Positions 23,554-32,041 of a stretch of 32,041 bases of DNA are shown here, in pieces. The notes beneath the pieces are model-generated. The model saw nothing but the letters and a program-made list of their open reading frames with translations. It was not told where the DNA came from and made no database searches. Source of the stretch: Enterobacterales bacterium (lineage in GTDB: Bacteria > Pseudomonadota > Gammaproteobacteria > Enterobacterales > Succinivibrionaceae); NCBI GenBank assembly GCA_900768635.1, contig CAAGDP010000006.1:1-32041 (forward strand), in the 5' to 3' direction. The translations under genes and the position numbers were made by a program. Position 1 is the stretch's first letter; every line of letters begins with the position of its first letter.

Positions 23554-24069
23554 TCAGTTGCTCTTGCTAACTAATTGAATTACTTCCTTGGAAATATCAA
23601 TGGAATCATTGGCATACATGGCAGTGCCTACACCGTTAAGAACCAGATCAAAACCTCTCTGCTTGGCAATCTTTTCCACTGCAGCGGCGATTTTATCCAG
23701 GATCTTGTTTTCTTCTTCGGAAACTCTTTTCCGCAGATCTTCAGATAATGCCTGACCCTTGATCTGTAACTGAGCCTGGAGTTCCTGAGCCTTGCGCTGA
23801 GTATTGGTATACTCCTGCTCCTTCATATATGAGCCATTCTTCTTCAGCTTTTCTACCAGTGAATTATACTGAGCTGAAAGTTTCTTCATTTCAGCCTGAC
23901 GGGTAGCAAATTCTGCATCAATACGCTGCTTGGACTGCTTGGCCTGAGGAATTTCAGACATAATCTGAGGAAGATTGATTACAGCTACAGAAGTTGGAGT
24001 ACCGGCTGAAACCAGTGAGCTGGTAGCAATCAAAACACTGAACAGAAAACCTGCTAACAATTTCTTCAT
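23554..24069 (-). CDS. skp: Periplasmic chaperone Skp (OmpH)
   Basis: Holds unfolded outer-membrane proteins in the periplasm for delivery to the BAM complex. The signal peptide MKKLLAGFLFSVLIATSSLV ends near SAG. The mature part is a long, Lys/Gln/Glu-rich coiled-coil (about 45-140), typical of the tentacles of the trimer, flanked by short beta segments (SVAVINLPQIMSE and FDLVLNGVGTAMYA). At 171 residues it fits the family. GAGGG lies 8 nt before the ATG. The order bamA-skp-lpxD is the conserved one. Confidence 0.93.
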   Translation of the reverse strand: MKKLLAGFLFSVLIATSSLVSAGTPTSVAVINLPQIMSEIPQAKQSKQRIDAEFATRQAEMKKLSAQYNSLVEKLKKNGSYMKEQEYTNTQRKAQELQAQLQIKGQALSEDLRKRVSEEENKILDKIAAAVEKIAKQRGFDLVLNGVGTAMYANDSIDISKEVIQLVSKSN

Positions 24070-24099
24070 TTGAATAACCCTCTATATATTAGTTTTTAT

Positions 24100-26505
24100 T
24101 TAAAAAGTTTTGCCTATGGTGAAAGAAAATACTTCGGTATCATCCTCATCCCGTTTTTTAATCGGTTTTGCAAAAGTAACCGCCAGAGGACCCACCGGAG
24201 AAATCCACTGTAATGTAATACCCACTGAAGAGTGGTAAAGCCACGGATCCTTCATATCATAAAGGTTCTTGCAGTTACCAATACAACTGTTGAAACGATT
24301 TTTATCAAAGGTGGTATCAAATACGTTACCCATATCATAAAACAGAGAGGTACGCAGCTGATCCTGATATCCTTCATCTACAAACGGTGTCGGCACAACC
24401 AGTTCAGCTGTAACCGCCCACATAGCGTTTCCGCCCACCGCATTATCAGTTGCAACTTCAGAAAGAACACCATTGTACGGGAAGGAGAAAATAGCCTTAG
24501 GACCTACGGAGTTGTTCTTAAAACCACGCAGCCATGGTCCGCCGCCGGCATAGAAGTTCTGGAAGAACGGCAGCGTCTGATCATAACCGTTTACCTTGCC
24601 GTAACCGTTACCATAACCGACTGTTCCCCGGAGATTAAATGCATATTCATGATCCCGGGTAAGCGGCCAGAACTTGGTAACATCAAGGGTAGCTTTATAA
24701 TACTGCACATCAGAGCCCGGGATTGCAACCTTGATCCAGAATTCCTCCTTGTCACCGTCAGTTGCAAAATAAGCTTTATCCAGATTGTTTCTGGTCCAGT
24801 CAAAAGTGAAGGAAAAGGTATTAATATTCAGACGGTTTTCGCTGTCGGTATAATCACGGTAAATATTCCAGAATTTCTTAACCTGGGCATAAGCCTGAAC
24901 CTGGGAAATACGGCTTCTTTCCGCCCTGATACCATATTCAAGGAAGTTAAGTTCATCTACCGGATAACCAGCGGAAATACCTATACCGATAGTACGGTTT
25001 TCGTAGTTAATCAAATCGTCCTCACCGGCCCGGTAGTCATCGTAGAAAATATTGCCGGAAAGACTGATACCGTCCAGAGTAAAGTAAGGATCCCGCAGGG
25101 TAAGGCCGTATTTGCGATGAGCCTTTGACCAGTTCCATTCCACTTCACCCCGGTAGCCGTACCCCAGAATATTATCCTGAGCAACCTTGGCGCCGAAGGA
25201 AATGCCTGATACGGTACCATAACTGACAGATCCGGAAATATTATTAACCTGTCGTTCCTTTACCTTGACTTCCACATCCACCACATCTTCTGAGCCGGGA
25301 AGCTTGTTGGGCTTAATATCCACCGTTTCAAAAAATCCCAGACGACCCAGTCTCTTCTTGGACTGTTCAATCTTCTCATTAGATAACCAGGTACCTTCAA
25401 ACTGACGCATTTCCCGGCGGATGACCACATCCTTGGTGACCTTGTTACCGGTAATATGGATTTCATTAACCGATACACGGGGACCCGGGCTTACAAACAT
25501 ATGCAGAATCACTTCCTTCTTCTCATCATCAATCTGAGTGTAAGTCTGCACCTTGGCATCGGAATAACCAAACTTGCCTACAAAACTGGAAATGCGTTCT
25601 TCATTATTAGTAGTAACCAGCTTGGAATAAATATCACCCGGTTCAATATCAATCAGATTACGGATCTCTTCATCACGCTTTATCAGATCACCGTTGAGCG
25701 TAACCTTGCTTACCTTATACTGTTCACCTTCATGGAGCATCAGGGTAAGATAAACACCCTTGCGATCCGGAGTAAGGGCTACTTCTGTGGAAGTGATATC
25801 GAAACGGATATAACCGCGGTTAAGATAATAGGACCGCAGTTTTTCCAAATCCCCTTCCAGCTTTAACTTATTATATTTGTCAGATGTGAATAAATTCCAC
25901 CATGGGGAATCATCAGTGAGATCAAATAATGATAACAAATGCTTTTCTGTGAAAACCTTGTTCCCCAGAAAGTTGATTTGTTTCAACCGGGATGATTTAC
26001 CTTCCGCAAACTGGATACGTAACTTGACACGGTTCCGGGGAAGATCGGTAACAAGAACTTTAACTATTGCCTGATACTTGCCACCCACATGATAAAATTC
26101 CGTCAGTGAACGCTCCATCTCCAAGATTTTTGAACGATCCAGCGGTTCACCTACCCGAACACCCATATTGGTAATAATCGGTTCAATTTTATCCTGCTTA
26201 ATATCATCATTACCTGCATATTCAATACTGGATATGGTAGGACGCTCCCGGACCTTGATAGTTAGAAAGCCCTGATCATTACAATCGACGCTGATATCAT
26301 CAAAATTACCGGTGGCATAAAGTTTTCTGATACTCTCCGCTATTACAGAATCATCAATCTGATCACCAACATTAACCGGAATATTAAGAAGAATCGCACC
26401 AAGAGAAATGCGTTGCAGCCCATCAACACGGATATCCTTAACCTCGGTTGCATAAACACTGGCACCAAGTACCAAGGATGTGAGGCCGATAAGAAATTTT
26501 TTCAT
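24100..26505 (-). CDS. bamA: Outer-membrane protein assembly factor BamA
   Basis: Core of the BAM machine that folds beta-barrels into the outer membrane. The signal peptide is MKKFLIGLTSLVLGASVYA, followed by five POTRA domains (about 20-420; each opens with a pattern such as VKDIRVDGLQRIS or SVNEIHITGNKVT) and a 16-strand barrel. The conserved RGF motif appears in GGPWLRGFKNN near residue 657, and the chain ends with Phe (FSFTIGKTF), the outer-membrane sorting signal. The length of 801 residues is normal (E. coli 810). The ATG directly abuts the rseP stop codon, so translation is likely coupled. Confidence 0.97.
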   Translation of the reverse strand: MKKFLIGLTSLVLGASVYATEVKDIRVDGLQRISLGAILLNIPVNVGDQIDDSVIAESIRKLYATGNFDDISVDCNDQGFLTIKVRERPTISSIEYAGNDDIKQDKIEPIITNMGVRVGEPLDRSKILEMERSLTEFYHVGGKYQAIVKVLVTDLPRNRVKLRIQFAEGKSSRLKQINFLGNKVFTEKHLLSLFDLTDDSPWWNLFTSDKYNKLKLEGDLEKLRSYYLNRGYIRFDITSTEVALTPDRKGVYLTLMLHEGEQYKVSKVTLNGDLIKRDEEIRNLIDIEPGDIYSKLVTTNNEERISSFVGKFGYSDAKVQTYTQIDDEKKEVILHMFVSPGPRVSVNEIHITGNKVTKDVVIRREMRQFEGTWLSNEKIEQSKKRLGRLGFFETVDIKPNKLPGSEDVVDVEVKVKERQVNNISGSVSYGTVSGISFGAKVAQDNILGYGYRGEVEWNWSKAHRKYGLTLRDPYFTLDGISLSGNIFYDDYRAGEDDLINYENRTIGIGISAGYPVDELNFLEYGIRAERSRISQVQAYAQVKKFWNIYRDYTDSENRLNINTFSFTFDWTRNNLDKAYFATDGDKEEFWIKVAIPGSDVQYYKATLDVTKFWPLTRDHEYAFNLRGTVGYGNGYGKVNGYDQTLPFFQNFYAGGGPWLRGFKNNSVGPKAIFSFPYNGVLSEVATDNAVGGNAMWAVTAELVVPTPFVDEGYQDQLRTSLFYDMGNVFDTTFDKNRFNSCIGNCKNLYDMKDPWLYHSSVGITLQWISPVGPLAVTFAKPIKKRDEDDTEVFSFTIGKTF

Positions 26506-27936
26506 CTAAAACCCATCAAAAACTATGTCGTTATACACTGCCAACATAGTTAACAATAATAACACAAATATACCGAAATACATGAGTGACTGCATCACCT
26601 TGTCAGGAAGCGGACGTCCGCACACGGCTTCTATTAAGTAAAACATTATATGCCCGCCATCCAAAACTGGCAAAGGGATTAAATTCATAATACCTAGATT
26701 TATGCTGATGAGAGCCATAAATCCCAGAAAATACTCAATACCGATGCCTGCAGTGATCCCGGCAGACTTGGCAATGGCAATAGGACCGCTGATATTGCTG
26801 GCAGCAATGCTTCCGTTAATAAGCTTACCAATGGTAACCACCGTCAGCCTGCAGACGGAAATCATTTTCTGAATACTCTTTGGAACGGCCTCGAAAATAC
26901 CATACTGCCGGATAAATCTTTCACCATGGTTCAAAGGGTCGATCATAACACTTATGCCAATCTGTCCCCGGGGATGTTCAGCACTTCCTGCCGTTGCCAG
27001 AGTTACCTTGAAGGTCATCATTTTGGATGGATAACCGGCAAAAAAACGATCTCCTATGCTGTTACTGTCCTCGGCTTTTTTCTGATCATTTTCTGGAATT
27101 TCAGGGCGTTTTACCGTCAGCTCAATTTCCTCTCCCGGATGATCAGCAATAAACCGGGTAAAAGACATCCAGTCGGAAACCTCCCGGTTATTAACTGCAT
27201 AAATCTCATCCCCTTCTCTGATACCTGATTTCATAGCAGGAGAATCTTCCAGAACCGCCCCTACCCGTTTGGTAAGTTCAAAAAACTTCGGTGAAAATCC
27301 CAGGGGTTCAAACAACTGTCCCGGCTGATCCCGCTGAATACTCCAGTCGGAAAGATCCAGAGTCAGCTGAGCAACACGGCCGTTTTCATGCTTTACCTGA
27401 ACAGGAACATTCTTTTCTCCAATCTGCTGAATAAATTCATAGGAGGCATCCTCCCAGTCCTGCACCGGTTCCTGACCCACTTCCAGCAGCAAATCGTTAC
27501 TGCGCATTCCCGCATTCCAGGATATGGACTGTTCTTCAACAGCTGTTACATACGGTTTTACAGCAGCCACACCGATAAGATACATGGCATAATACAAGAC
27601 AAAGGCCAGAATAATATTAAATAACGGTCCGGCACTGACTATCGCCAGCCTTTTCCATACCGACTGACCGCTGAACTCCCGAGCTGCATCCTGTTCATCC
27701 ACCGGTCCTTCCCGTCTGTCCAGCATCTTTACATACCCGCCCAGAGGTATGAGAGAAAGAGCATACTCACAACCGTCCTTTCCGGTATGAGAGAAAAGCA
27801 CCTTACCAAAGCCCAGAGAAAATCTCAGAACCTTGACGCCACAGAGCCGTGCCACAATAAAATGACCAAATTCATGAAAACCTACCAGCACACCTATGGC
27901 CACCAGAAAAAATATCAGACTGCGGACTATCTCCAT
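26506..27936 (-). CDS. rseP: Site-2 zinc protease RseP
   Basis: Inner-membrane protease that cuts RseA within the membrane in the sigma-E envelope-stress cascade. The zinc motif HEFGH is at 21-25 in the first membrane segment. The third ligand lies in NLIPLPVLDGGH (about 418-429), near the C-terminal membrane segments. Between them are tandem PDZ domains (VGQEPVQDWEDASYEF; then SGIREGDEIYAVNNREVSDW). The length of 476 is slightly more than E. coli (450). AAGG lies 7 nt before the ATG and the gene starts 9 bp after the dxr stop. Being next to bamA and skp, it links stress sensing to outer-membrane assembly. Confidence 0.96.
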   Translation of the reverse strand: MEIVRSLIFFLVAIGVLVGFHEFGHFIVARLCGVKVLRFSLGFGKVLFSHTGKDGCEYALSLIPLGGYVKMLDRREGPVDEQDAAREFSGQSVWKRLAIVSAGPLFNIILAFVLYYAMYLIGVAAVKPYVTAVEEQSISWNAGMRSNDLLLEVGQEPVQDWEDASYEFIQQIGEKNVPVQVKHENGRVAQLTLDLSDWSIQRDQPGQLFEPLGFSPKFFELTKRVGAVLEDSPAMKSGIREGDEIYAVNNREVSDWMSFTRFIADHPGEEIELTVKRPEIPENDQKKAEDSNSIGDRFFAGYPSKMMTFKVTLATAGSAEHPRGQIGISVMIDPLNHGERFIRQYGIFEAVPKSIQKMISVCRLTVVTIGKLINGSIAASNISGPIAIAKSAGITAGIGIEYFLGFMALISINLGIMNLIPLPVLDGGHIMFYLIEAVCGRPLPDKVMQSLMYFGIFVLLLLTMLAVYNDIVFDGF

Positions 27937-27945
27937 TGCAATACC

Positions 27946-29133
27946 TTAAATAAGCGCCTGTACGTAAGTTCTGACCTGCCGATCCAGTTCCAGAACTGAT
28001 AAAACATCAACAATACTGTGAGCAGCAAAATGCTCCACTGCTTCAGAGCAAAGCCGGTAAATATCCATATAACCGGTTCTCTCATCCAGAAAAGCCTGCA
28101 CGGCAATTTCATTAGCAGCATTAAGAGCTGTAGTTGCAGCCTGTCCGCTCCAGCAGGCATCAATTGCCAGCTTCAGACAGGGATAACGACGAAAATCCGG
28201 CTCTTCAAAAGTCATACTGCCCAGTTTGAAAAAATCCAGATGACTGACCCCTGAAGAGATACGATCCGGATAAGCCATGGCTCTGGCAATAGGAGTCCTC
28301 ATATCAGGATTTCCCAGCTGGGCAATAACCGAACCATCAGAATACTGAACCATGGAATGAATAACCGACTGGGGATGCACTACCACATCAATGCTGTCAT
28401 TATCCAGATTAAACAGCCATTTGGCTTCAATAAATTCAAACCCCTTATTCATCATAGTGGAGGAATCAACTGAAATTTTCCTGCCCATATTCCAGGTTGG
28501 ATGAGAAACCGCCTGCTCAGGTGTAACATTCTTCAGCTCATCCAGAGGCATAGTTCTGAAAGGTCCCCCGGAACCGGTAAGAAGCAACTTATCCACTCCG
28601 GAGCTGTGCAGCTCACATAATCCTATCCGGCGTTGTTCAGTTTCAGGAAGAGACTGGAAAATAGCATTATGTTCACTGTCCACCGGCAAGATCACCGCCT
28701 GATGCTCTTTCATTGCCCGGATGAACAGATGACCGGTCATAACCAGGGATTCCTTATTGGCAAGATAAATCTTTTTCCCCGCTTCCACAGCTGCCAGTGC
28801 GGGTACCAGTCCGGCGGAGCCCACAATAGCCGCCATTACCGCATCACACTGTTCATGAGATGCTATCCGGGAAAGCTGCTCATATCCGGAAAGAACCTTA
28901 ACCGGTGAATCCTGCAATGCTAATTTACCGGCAAGAACCCTGGCCGCATCCCCATCGCTGAGAACAGCAAAATCCGGTACAAATTCCAGACAGTCGGTAA
29001 GCATCTGATCCACATTGCTGCCGGCACCAAGAGCAAACACCCGGAACCGGGATGGATTTCTTCTTATAACATCCAGAGTACTGCGACCTATGGAGCCTGT
29101 TGAACCTAAAACGGTAATACGTTCTGCTTTCAT
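27946..29133 (-). CDS. dxr: 1-deoxy-D-xylulose 5-phosphate reductoisomerase Dxr
   Basis: Second step of the MEP isoprenoid pathway, NADPH-dependent; the fosmidomycin target. The NADPH-binding ITVLGSTGSIGRSTLDVI lies at the N-terminus, followed by KKIYLANKESLVMTG and the metal/substrate loop VDSEHNAIFQSL. Further motifs include LLTGSGGPFR, HPTWNMGRKISVDSSTMMNK, IDVVVHPQSVIHSMVQYSDG and AANEIAVQAFL. The length of 395 matches E. coli (398). A 111-bp gap follows cdsA, and no clear ribosome-binding site precedes the ATG. It feeds the isoprenoid pathway whose product UppS uses. Confidence 0.97.
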   Translation of the reverse strand: MKAERITVLGSTGSIGRSTLDVIRRNPSRFRVFALGAGSNVDQMLTDCLEFVPDFAVLSDGDAARVLAGKLALQDSPVKVLSGYEQLSRIASHEQCDAVMAAIVGSAGLVPALAAVEAGKKIYLANKESLVMTGHLFIRAMKEHQAVILPVDSEHNAIFQSLPETEQRRIGLCELHSSGVDKLLLTGSGGPFRTMPLDELKNVTPEQAVSHPTWNMGRKISVDSSTMMNKGFEFIEAKWLFNLDNDSIDVVVHPQSVIHSMVQYSDGSVIAQLGNPDMRTPIARAMAYPDRISSGVSHLDFFKLGSMTFEEPDFRRYPCLKLAIDACWSGQAATTALNAANEIAVQAFLDERTGYMDIYRLCSEAVEHFAAHSIVDVLSVLELDRQVRTYVQALI

Positions 29134-29244
29134 AGCATGTATGTAAGACCCGATCTTTTCTGAAAATCGCGTCTCATCTCCTTAATTAGCAATAACAGAT
29201 TGATTCATATTTTGCCCTTAACCCTTTTACCTGACCGGAATGGT

Positions 29245-30114
29245 TCATCCGCCGATTCTGGAACAGAGCAATAACACAAAGGCATAAACAGGAAGTGCTG
29301 CGGTAAGACTGTCTATACGATCCAGAACACCTCCATGACCTGGAAGAAGATTGCTGGAATCCTTGATCCCTGCAATTCGTTTAAACATACTTTCCGCCAG
29401 ATCTCCCACCACGGACGCACCTACTGCCAATACTACCGACAAAGCAAGATATAAAGCATTCCAGTGAGATTCCATAAAAGATGTTGCACCAAAGGCAACA
29501 ATTAAAGCCAGAGCAACACCTCCTGCAAGACCTTCCCAGGTTTTATTGGGGCTTACCTGAGGGATCATATGATGCCGGCCTAAAAATTTACCGGTAAAGT
29601 AGGCACCGCTGTCAGCGCACCACACCAGAAGCATAACAAAAAACAGATTGGCGGCGCCTTGCTCAAAAGGTAAAAGATTAGTTGCAGTTCCTCTCTGATG
29701 TAACACCAGCAAAGACCAGAAAAAGGGTAGCAGGGTAACAAGTCCCAGAATTCCGGTCATAAACCGGTTTTCCAGCAGATTGCGATCCGCAGGATATTTA
29801 ATTACCAGCACAAATGCCAGTATCCACCAGGCGGCACCCATTCCCAGCAATCCGGCGGGAGCTGGATGGGAATAGAAATTAACAGTATTTTCCATCAGGA
29901 AGGGATTACAAAAACAAAAAGATACTCCCAGCAGAGCGGCAACCAGAGAAGCATAGGCCCACAGCTTACCGGGACAGACAAATTTTCCCCATTCCCAGGC
30001 ACCTAACAGAACCAGAATAACTGCACCGGTGGCAAAAAGCTGAGCAGGAGCAGCAAACATCCAGAGCACAGCCAGAGGTATAAGCCAGCAGGCAGTAATA
30101 ATACGCTGTTTCAT
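29245..30114 (-). CDS. cdsA: Phosphatidate cytidylyltransferase CdsA
   Basis: Makes CDP-diacylglycerol, the branch point for membrane phospholipids, in the inner membrane. The protein has multiple hydrophobic segments (starting WLIPLAVLWMFAAPAQLFA). The family signature is complete near the C-terminus: SMFKRIAGIKDSSNLLPGHG followed by GVLDRIDS. I use ATG 30114, with GAGG 8 nt upstream, giving 289 residues (E. coli 285). The longer frame from a TTG at 30186 overlaps uppS and lacks family similarity. It lies 13 bp downstream of uppS. Confidence 0.95.
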   Translation of the reverse strand: MKQRIITACWLIPLAVLWMFAAPAQLFATGAVILVLLGAWEWGKFVCPGKLWAYASLVAALLGVSFCFCNPFLMENTVNFYSHPAPAGLLGMGAAWWILAFVLVIKYPADRNLLENRFMTGILGLVTLLPFFWSLLVLHQRGTATNLLPFEQGAANLFFVMLLVWCADSGAYFTGKFLGRHHMIPQVSPNKTWEGLAGGVALALIVAFGATSFMESHWNALYLALSVVLAVGASVVGDLAESMFKRIAGIKDSSNLLPGHGGVLDRIDSLTAALPVYAFVLLLCSRIGG

Positions 30115-30127
30115 AAAACCATCCTCA

Positions 30128-30895
30128 TTAATGTTCCCCGTTCCGGGAGTTTTCAGAATTACGGATCTGCTCTCCGGTATAACCAAACCTTCTTTCCCGG
30201 GATGAATACCATAAAAGAGCCTTCAGATATTCTTCTTCAGAAAAATCCGGCCACATTACATCAGTTATATACAATTCGGCATAGGCAAGCTGCCAGATAA
30301 GAAAATTACTGATGCGCATCTCTCCACCGGTACGGATCATAAGATCAACCTCTGTGCTGTCGGTAGCAAGATACCGGGCAAATTCATCCTCAGTAAGATT
30401 ATCCCAATCCGAAAAACCTTCCCTACCCATTCGTCGGCAGGCATTGACTATATCCCAGCGACCGCCGTAATTAGCGGCAATATATAAATTAAGAGACTTA
30501 TTATCCCTGGTAAGTTCCTCTGCCAGGCAAATATATTTCTGAAGCTCCGGTGAAAAACGGGATAAATCACCCACCACCCGGATCCTTATGCCCTGCTTGT
30601 GAAGTTCTGGAGTTTCTGAAATCAGAAAACGCTGAAACAATCCCATAAGATAAGAGACTTCCCGGGGAGGCCGGCGCCAGTTTTCTGAAGAAAATGCAAA
30701 AAGAGTCAGGGATTCAATACCGATTTTTCTGGAAACTTCCACAGCCATACGCACTGCTGATACAGCATTGCGATGACCAAAAATCCTGATTCTTCCCCGC
30801 TGACGGGCCCAGCGACCATTTCCATCCATAATGATGGCAACATGACGGGGTATATTTTCGATGTTATGGACTAATTTGGACTGAAAGGGCAACAT
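30128..30895 (-). CDS. uppS: Undecaprenyl diphosphate synthase UppS (IspU)
   Basis: Extends farnesyl diphosphate with isopentenyl units in cis to C55 undecaprenyl diphosphate, the carrier for peptidoglycan and O-antigen. Catalytic Asp24 lies in HVAIIMDGNGRWA. Also visible are GHRNAVSAVRM, LFAFSSENWRRPPREV, LYIAANYGGRWDIV and the C-terminal DLMIRTGGEMRISNFL and WPDFSEEEY. The length of 255 is typical. It lies 82 bp after frr, with cdsA close behind. Confidence 0.96.
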   Translation of the reverse strand: MLPFQSKLVHNIENIPRHVAIIMDGNGRWARQRGRIRIFGHRNAVSAVRMAVEVSRKIGIESLTLFAFSSENWRRPPREVSYLMGLFQRFLISETPELHKQGIRIRVVGDLSRFSPELQKYICLAEELTRDNKSLNLYIAANYGGRWDIVNACRRMGREGFSDWDNLTEDEFARYLATDSTEVDLMIRTGGEMRISNFLIWQLAYAELYITDVMWPDFSEEEYLKALLWYSSRERRFGYTGEQIRNSENSRNGEH

Positions 30896-30977
30896 AAAGG
30901 CAGATTCGCAAATGAACTGTAAAAGTAAGCCGTCCCATATAAAGTGAGGCGGCCGGAGAAAATGGAAACAAAAATTC

Positions 30978-31535
30978 TTAAATTTCCATCAGTTCCTTTT
31001 CTTTTGCTGCAAGAAGATCATCAATTTTCTTGATGTAGGTATCAGTAAGTTTCTGAATTTCATCAGATGCTCTCTTTTCTTCATCTTCTGAAATGGTCTT
31101 ATCCTTAACAGCTGCCTTAAGCTCATTATTACAATCGCGACGGGTATTACGAACTGATACACGTTCCTTTTCAGCATCCCCTCTTACGACTTTGATAAAT
31201 TCCTTACGACGTTCTTCTGTCAAAGGAGGAAGAGGAATACGAATATTGTTACCTGCAGTCTGAGGATTAAGTCCCAGACCGGAATCCATAATAGCTTTTT
31301 CCACTGCTTTAATAGCAGAATTGTCATAAATAGTGATGGAAAGAGTTCTGGCATCTTCAGCTACAATATTACCAACCTGCTTTAATGGAGTTGATGATCC
31401 GTAATAATCCACCATAATTCCATCAAGAAGTGCAGGCTGAGCTCTTCCGGTACGAATTCTGGACAACTGACTTTTGAAGGATTCTACAGCCTTCTCCATA
31501 TTATTCTTAGCTTTGGTTTTTACATCATTAATCAT
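30978..31535 (-). CDS. frr: Ribosome recycling factor Frr
   Basis: With EF-G it splits post-termination ribosomes. The length of 185 residues equals E. coli RRF. Motifs include LSRIRTGRAQPALLDGIMVD, YYGSSTPLKQVGNI, NNIRIPLPPLTEERRKE and the C-terminal coiled-coil. AAGGA lies 6 nt before the ATG. In E. coli frr follows rpsB-tsf-pyrH; here it is the first gene of its operon, with a strong promoter of its own and a divergent unknown gene upstream. Confidence 0.97.
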   Translation of the reverse strand: MINDVKTKAKNNMEKAVESFKSQLSRIRTGRAQPALLDGIMVDYYGSSTPLKQVGNIVAEDARTLSITIYDNSAIKAVEKAIMDSGLGLNPQTAGNNIRIPLPPLTEERRKEFIKVVRGDAEKERVSVRNTRRDCNNELKAAVKDKTISEDEEKRASDEIQKLTDTYIKKIDDLLAAKEKELMEI

Positions 31536-31630
31536 GACTTGTCCTTCTGACTTGTTTAAACTAAATGGCTGTATTTTATCATAAGATCCAGCCTGCTTAT
31601 AGGTTTAGAAACCGGGGATACTCCGGCCCC

Positions 31631-31681
31631 ATATTTTTGATCCATTTGTTATATTATGTATTTTGATATTTGTCAAACACA
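31631..31681 (-). promoter_or_regulatory. Promoter module B: frr operon promoter (shared with MalM-like gene)
   Basis: The minus strand carries a consensus TTGACA (31676-31671), a 17-bp spacer and TATAAC (31653-31648), giving a start near 31641 and a leader of about 105 nt. The block repeats module A at 21692-21741; the 36 bp from TTGTTATATTATG to CAAACACA differ at one base. TTGAC-AAAT-ATCAA overlapping the -35 is one base off the FNR consensus TTGAT-N4-ATCAA. Confidence 0.8.
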
Positions 31682-31935
31682 TATAGCAACTATTACTCCA
31701 CATAAGGAGTAAGGAATTGAACTATTCACAGCTGATCTGTTTTTTGTGCATTTTAACCTGTCTGAATAATCCTTTGAACTGACTGCAAAAATTTAGAAAA
31801 CCCGGATTAAATAAGTCTGATATGACGGTGTAAAGATTTTTATTGAAGATTGAATTGCTGTATTAAGGGATCCATCGCCTTGAACTAATCCTGACACTGT
31901 TTCCTCAGGAGGTTAGGAGTTATGCATAAATAAAC
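31682..31935. other. Intergenic stretch upstream of frr and the right-edge gene
   Basis: No gene of normal size. It holds a perfect inverted repeat TTACTCC-ACATAA-GGAGTAA (31693-31712) just upstream of module B, and an AGGAGG (31907-31912) followed by a three-codon ORF ATG CAT AAA TAA (31922-31933). Otherwise it is AT-rich sequence with no structure I can assign. The whole gap between frr and the right-edge gene is 31536-32009 (474 bp). Confidence 0.4.
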
Positions 31936-31973
31936 TATACAATTATTTTGTATAACACACAATATGGTATTAT
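31936..31973 (+). promoter_or_regulatory. Promoter and candidate operator of the right-edge gene
   Basis: A perfect inverted repeat TATACAA-TTATT-TTGTATA (31936-31954) sits just upstream of an extended -10, TGGTATTAT (31965-31973). That is about 37 bp before the ATG at 32010. The inverted repeat covers where a -35 would be, the classic place for a dimeric repressor. Confidence 0.5.
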
Positions 31974-32009
31974 AGGGGGCAACTGTAAATCTGTTACCGT
32001 GAGGATAAA

Positions 32010-32041
32010 ATGGTTGAACTAGATGAAGTTGCAATTGTTAC
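32010..32041 (+). CDS. Start of an unidentified plus-strand gene (partial)
   Basis: ATG at 32010 is preceded by GAGG with 5-nt spacing, and an extended -10 lies upstream. The visible product, MVELDEVAIV, is too short to identify. It is divergent from frr, at the position where pyrH would be in E. coli but on the opposite strand. The gene continues beyond the window. Confidence 0.6.
   Translation, partial: MVELDEVAIV

Noticed and set aside
24232..25128. 298-codon plus-strand ORF opposite bamA
   Set aside because: Lies wholly antisense to bamA, resembles no family, lacks a start signal, and follows from codon bias of the real gene.

Overview
The window is a chromosomal housekeeping segment of a Gram-negative bacterium, most likely a gammaproteobacterium. 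The lipid A, BamA and DnaE genes are gammaproteobacterial in sequence, and three gene strings match the E. coli order closely: rlmE-ftsH-folP-glmM-secG, frr/uppS-cdsA-dxr-rseP-bamA-skp-lpxD, and fabZ-lpxA-lpxB-rnhB-dnaE-accA followed by tilS and proS. An anaerobic Succinivibrionaceae-type host (order Aeromonadales) would fit, but that is inference from overall gene flavour, not proof.

Layout, left to right. 1-5870 (minus strand): rlmE, ftsH, folP, glmM and a secG cut by the window edge, covering rRNA methylation, membrane proteolysis, folate, UDP-GlcNAc precursor and Sec export. 5871-7835: two tandem terminators, a cupin fragment, an array of four identical 29-bp repeats with three different 32-bp spacers, and a carboxymuconolactone decarboxylase (CMD) fragment. 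7836-8726 (plus): an AraC-type regulator divergent from the CMD gene. 8891-10606 (plus): proS. 10666-20188 (minus): tilS, then the operon fabZ-lpxA-lpxB-rnhB-dnaE-accA. 20530-22438: a MalM-family lipoprotein (minus) and rnhA (plus), which interrupt the usual lpxD-fabZ junction. 22517-31535 (minus): frr-uppS-cdsA-dxr-rseP-bamA-skp-lpxD, for isoprenoid, phospholipid, outer-membrane and lipid A biogenesis. The right edge holds the first codons of a plus-strand gene.

The standout is 6719-6930. Four perfect 29-bp copies recur at exactly 61-bp intervals and are separated by three unrelated 32-bp sequences, which is the metric of a type I-E CRISPR array. The repeat is not a known CRISPR repeat but a piece of protein-coding sequence (GLTQEQVEE...). 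Removing the three repeat-spacer units (183 bp) joins the CMD and cupin ORFs in frame into one 341-codon gene. The simplest reading is that Cas1-Cas2-type spacer acquisition struck an ordinary gene and then reused the site, creating a new array and breaking the gene. No cas genes lie in the window.

Other non-coding structure: a ~50-bp promoter module shared almost verbatim by frr and the MalM-like gene, four 22-bp direct repeats in the rnhA leader, a 10-residue tandem repeat in the SecG tail, and an inverted repeat in the promoter of the right-edge gene.
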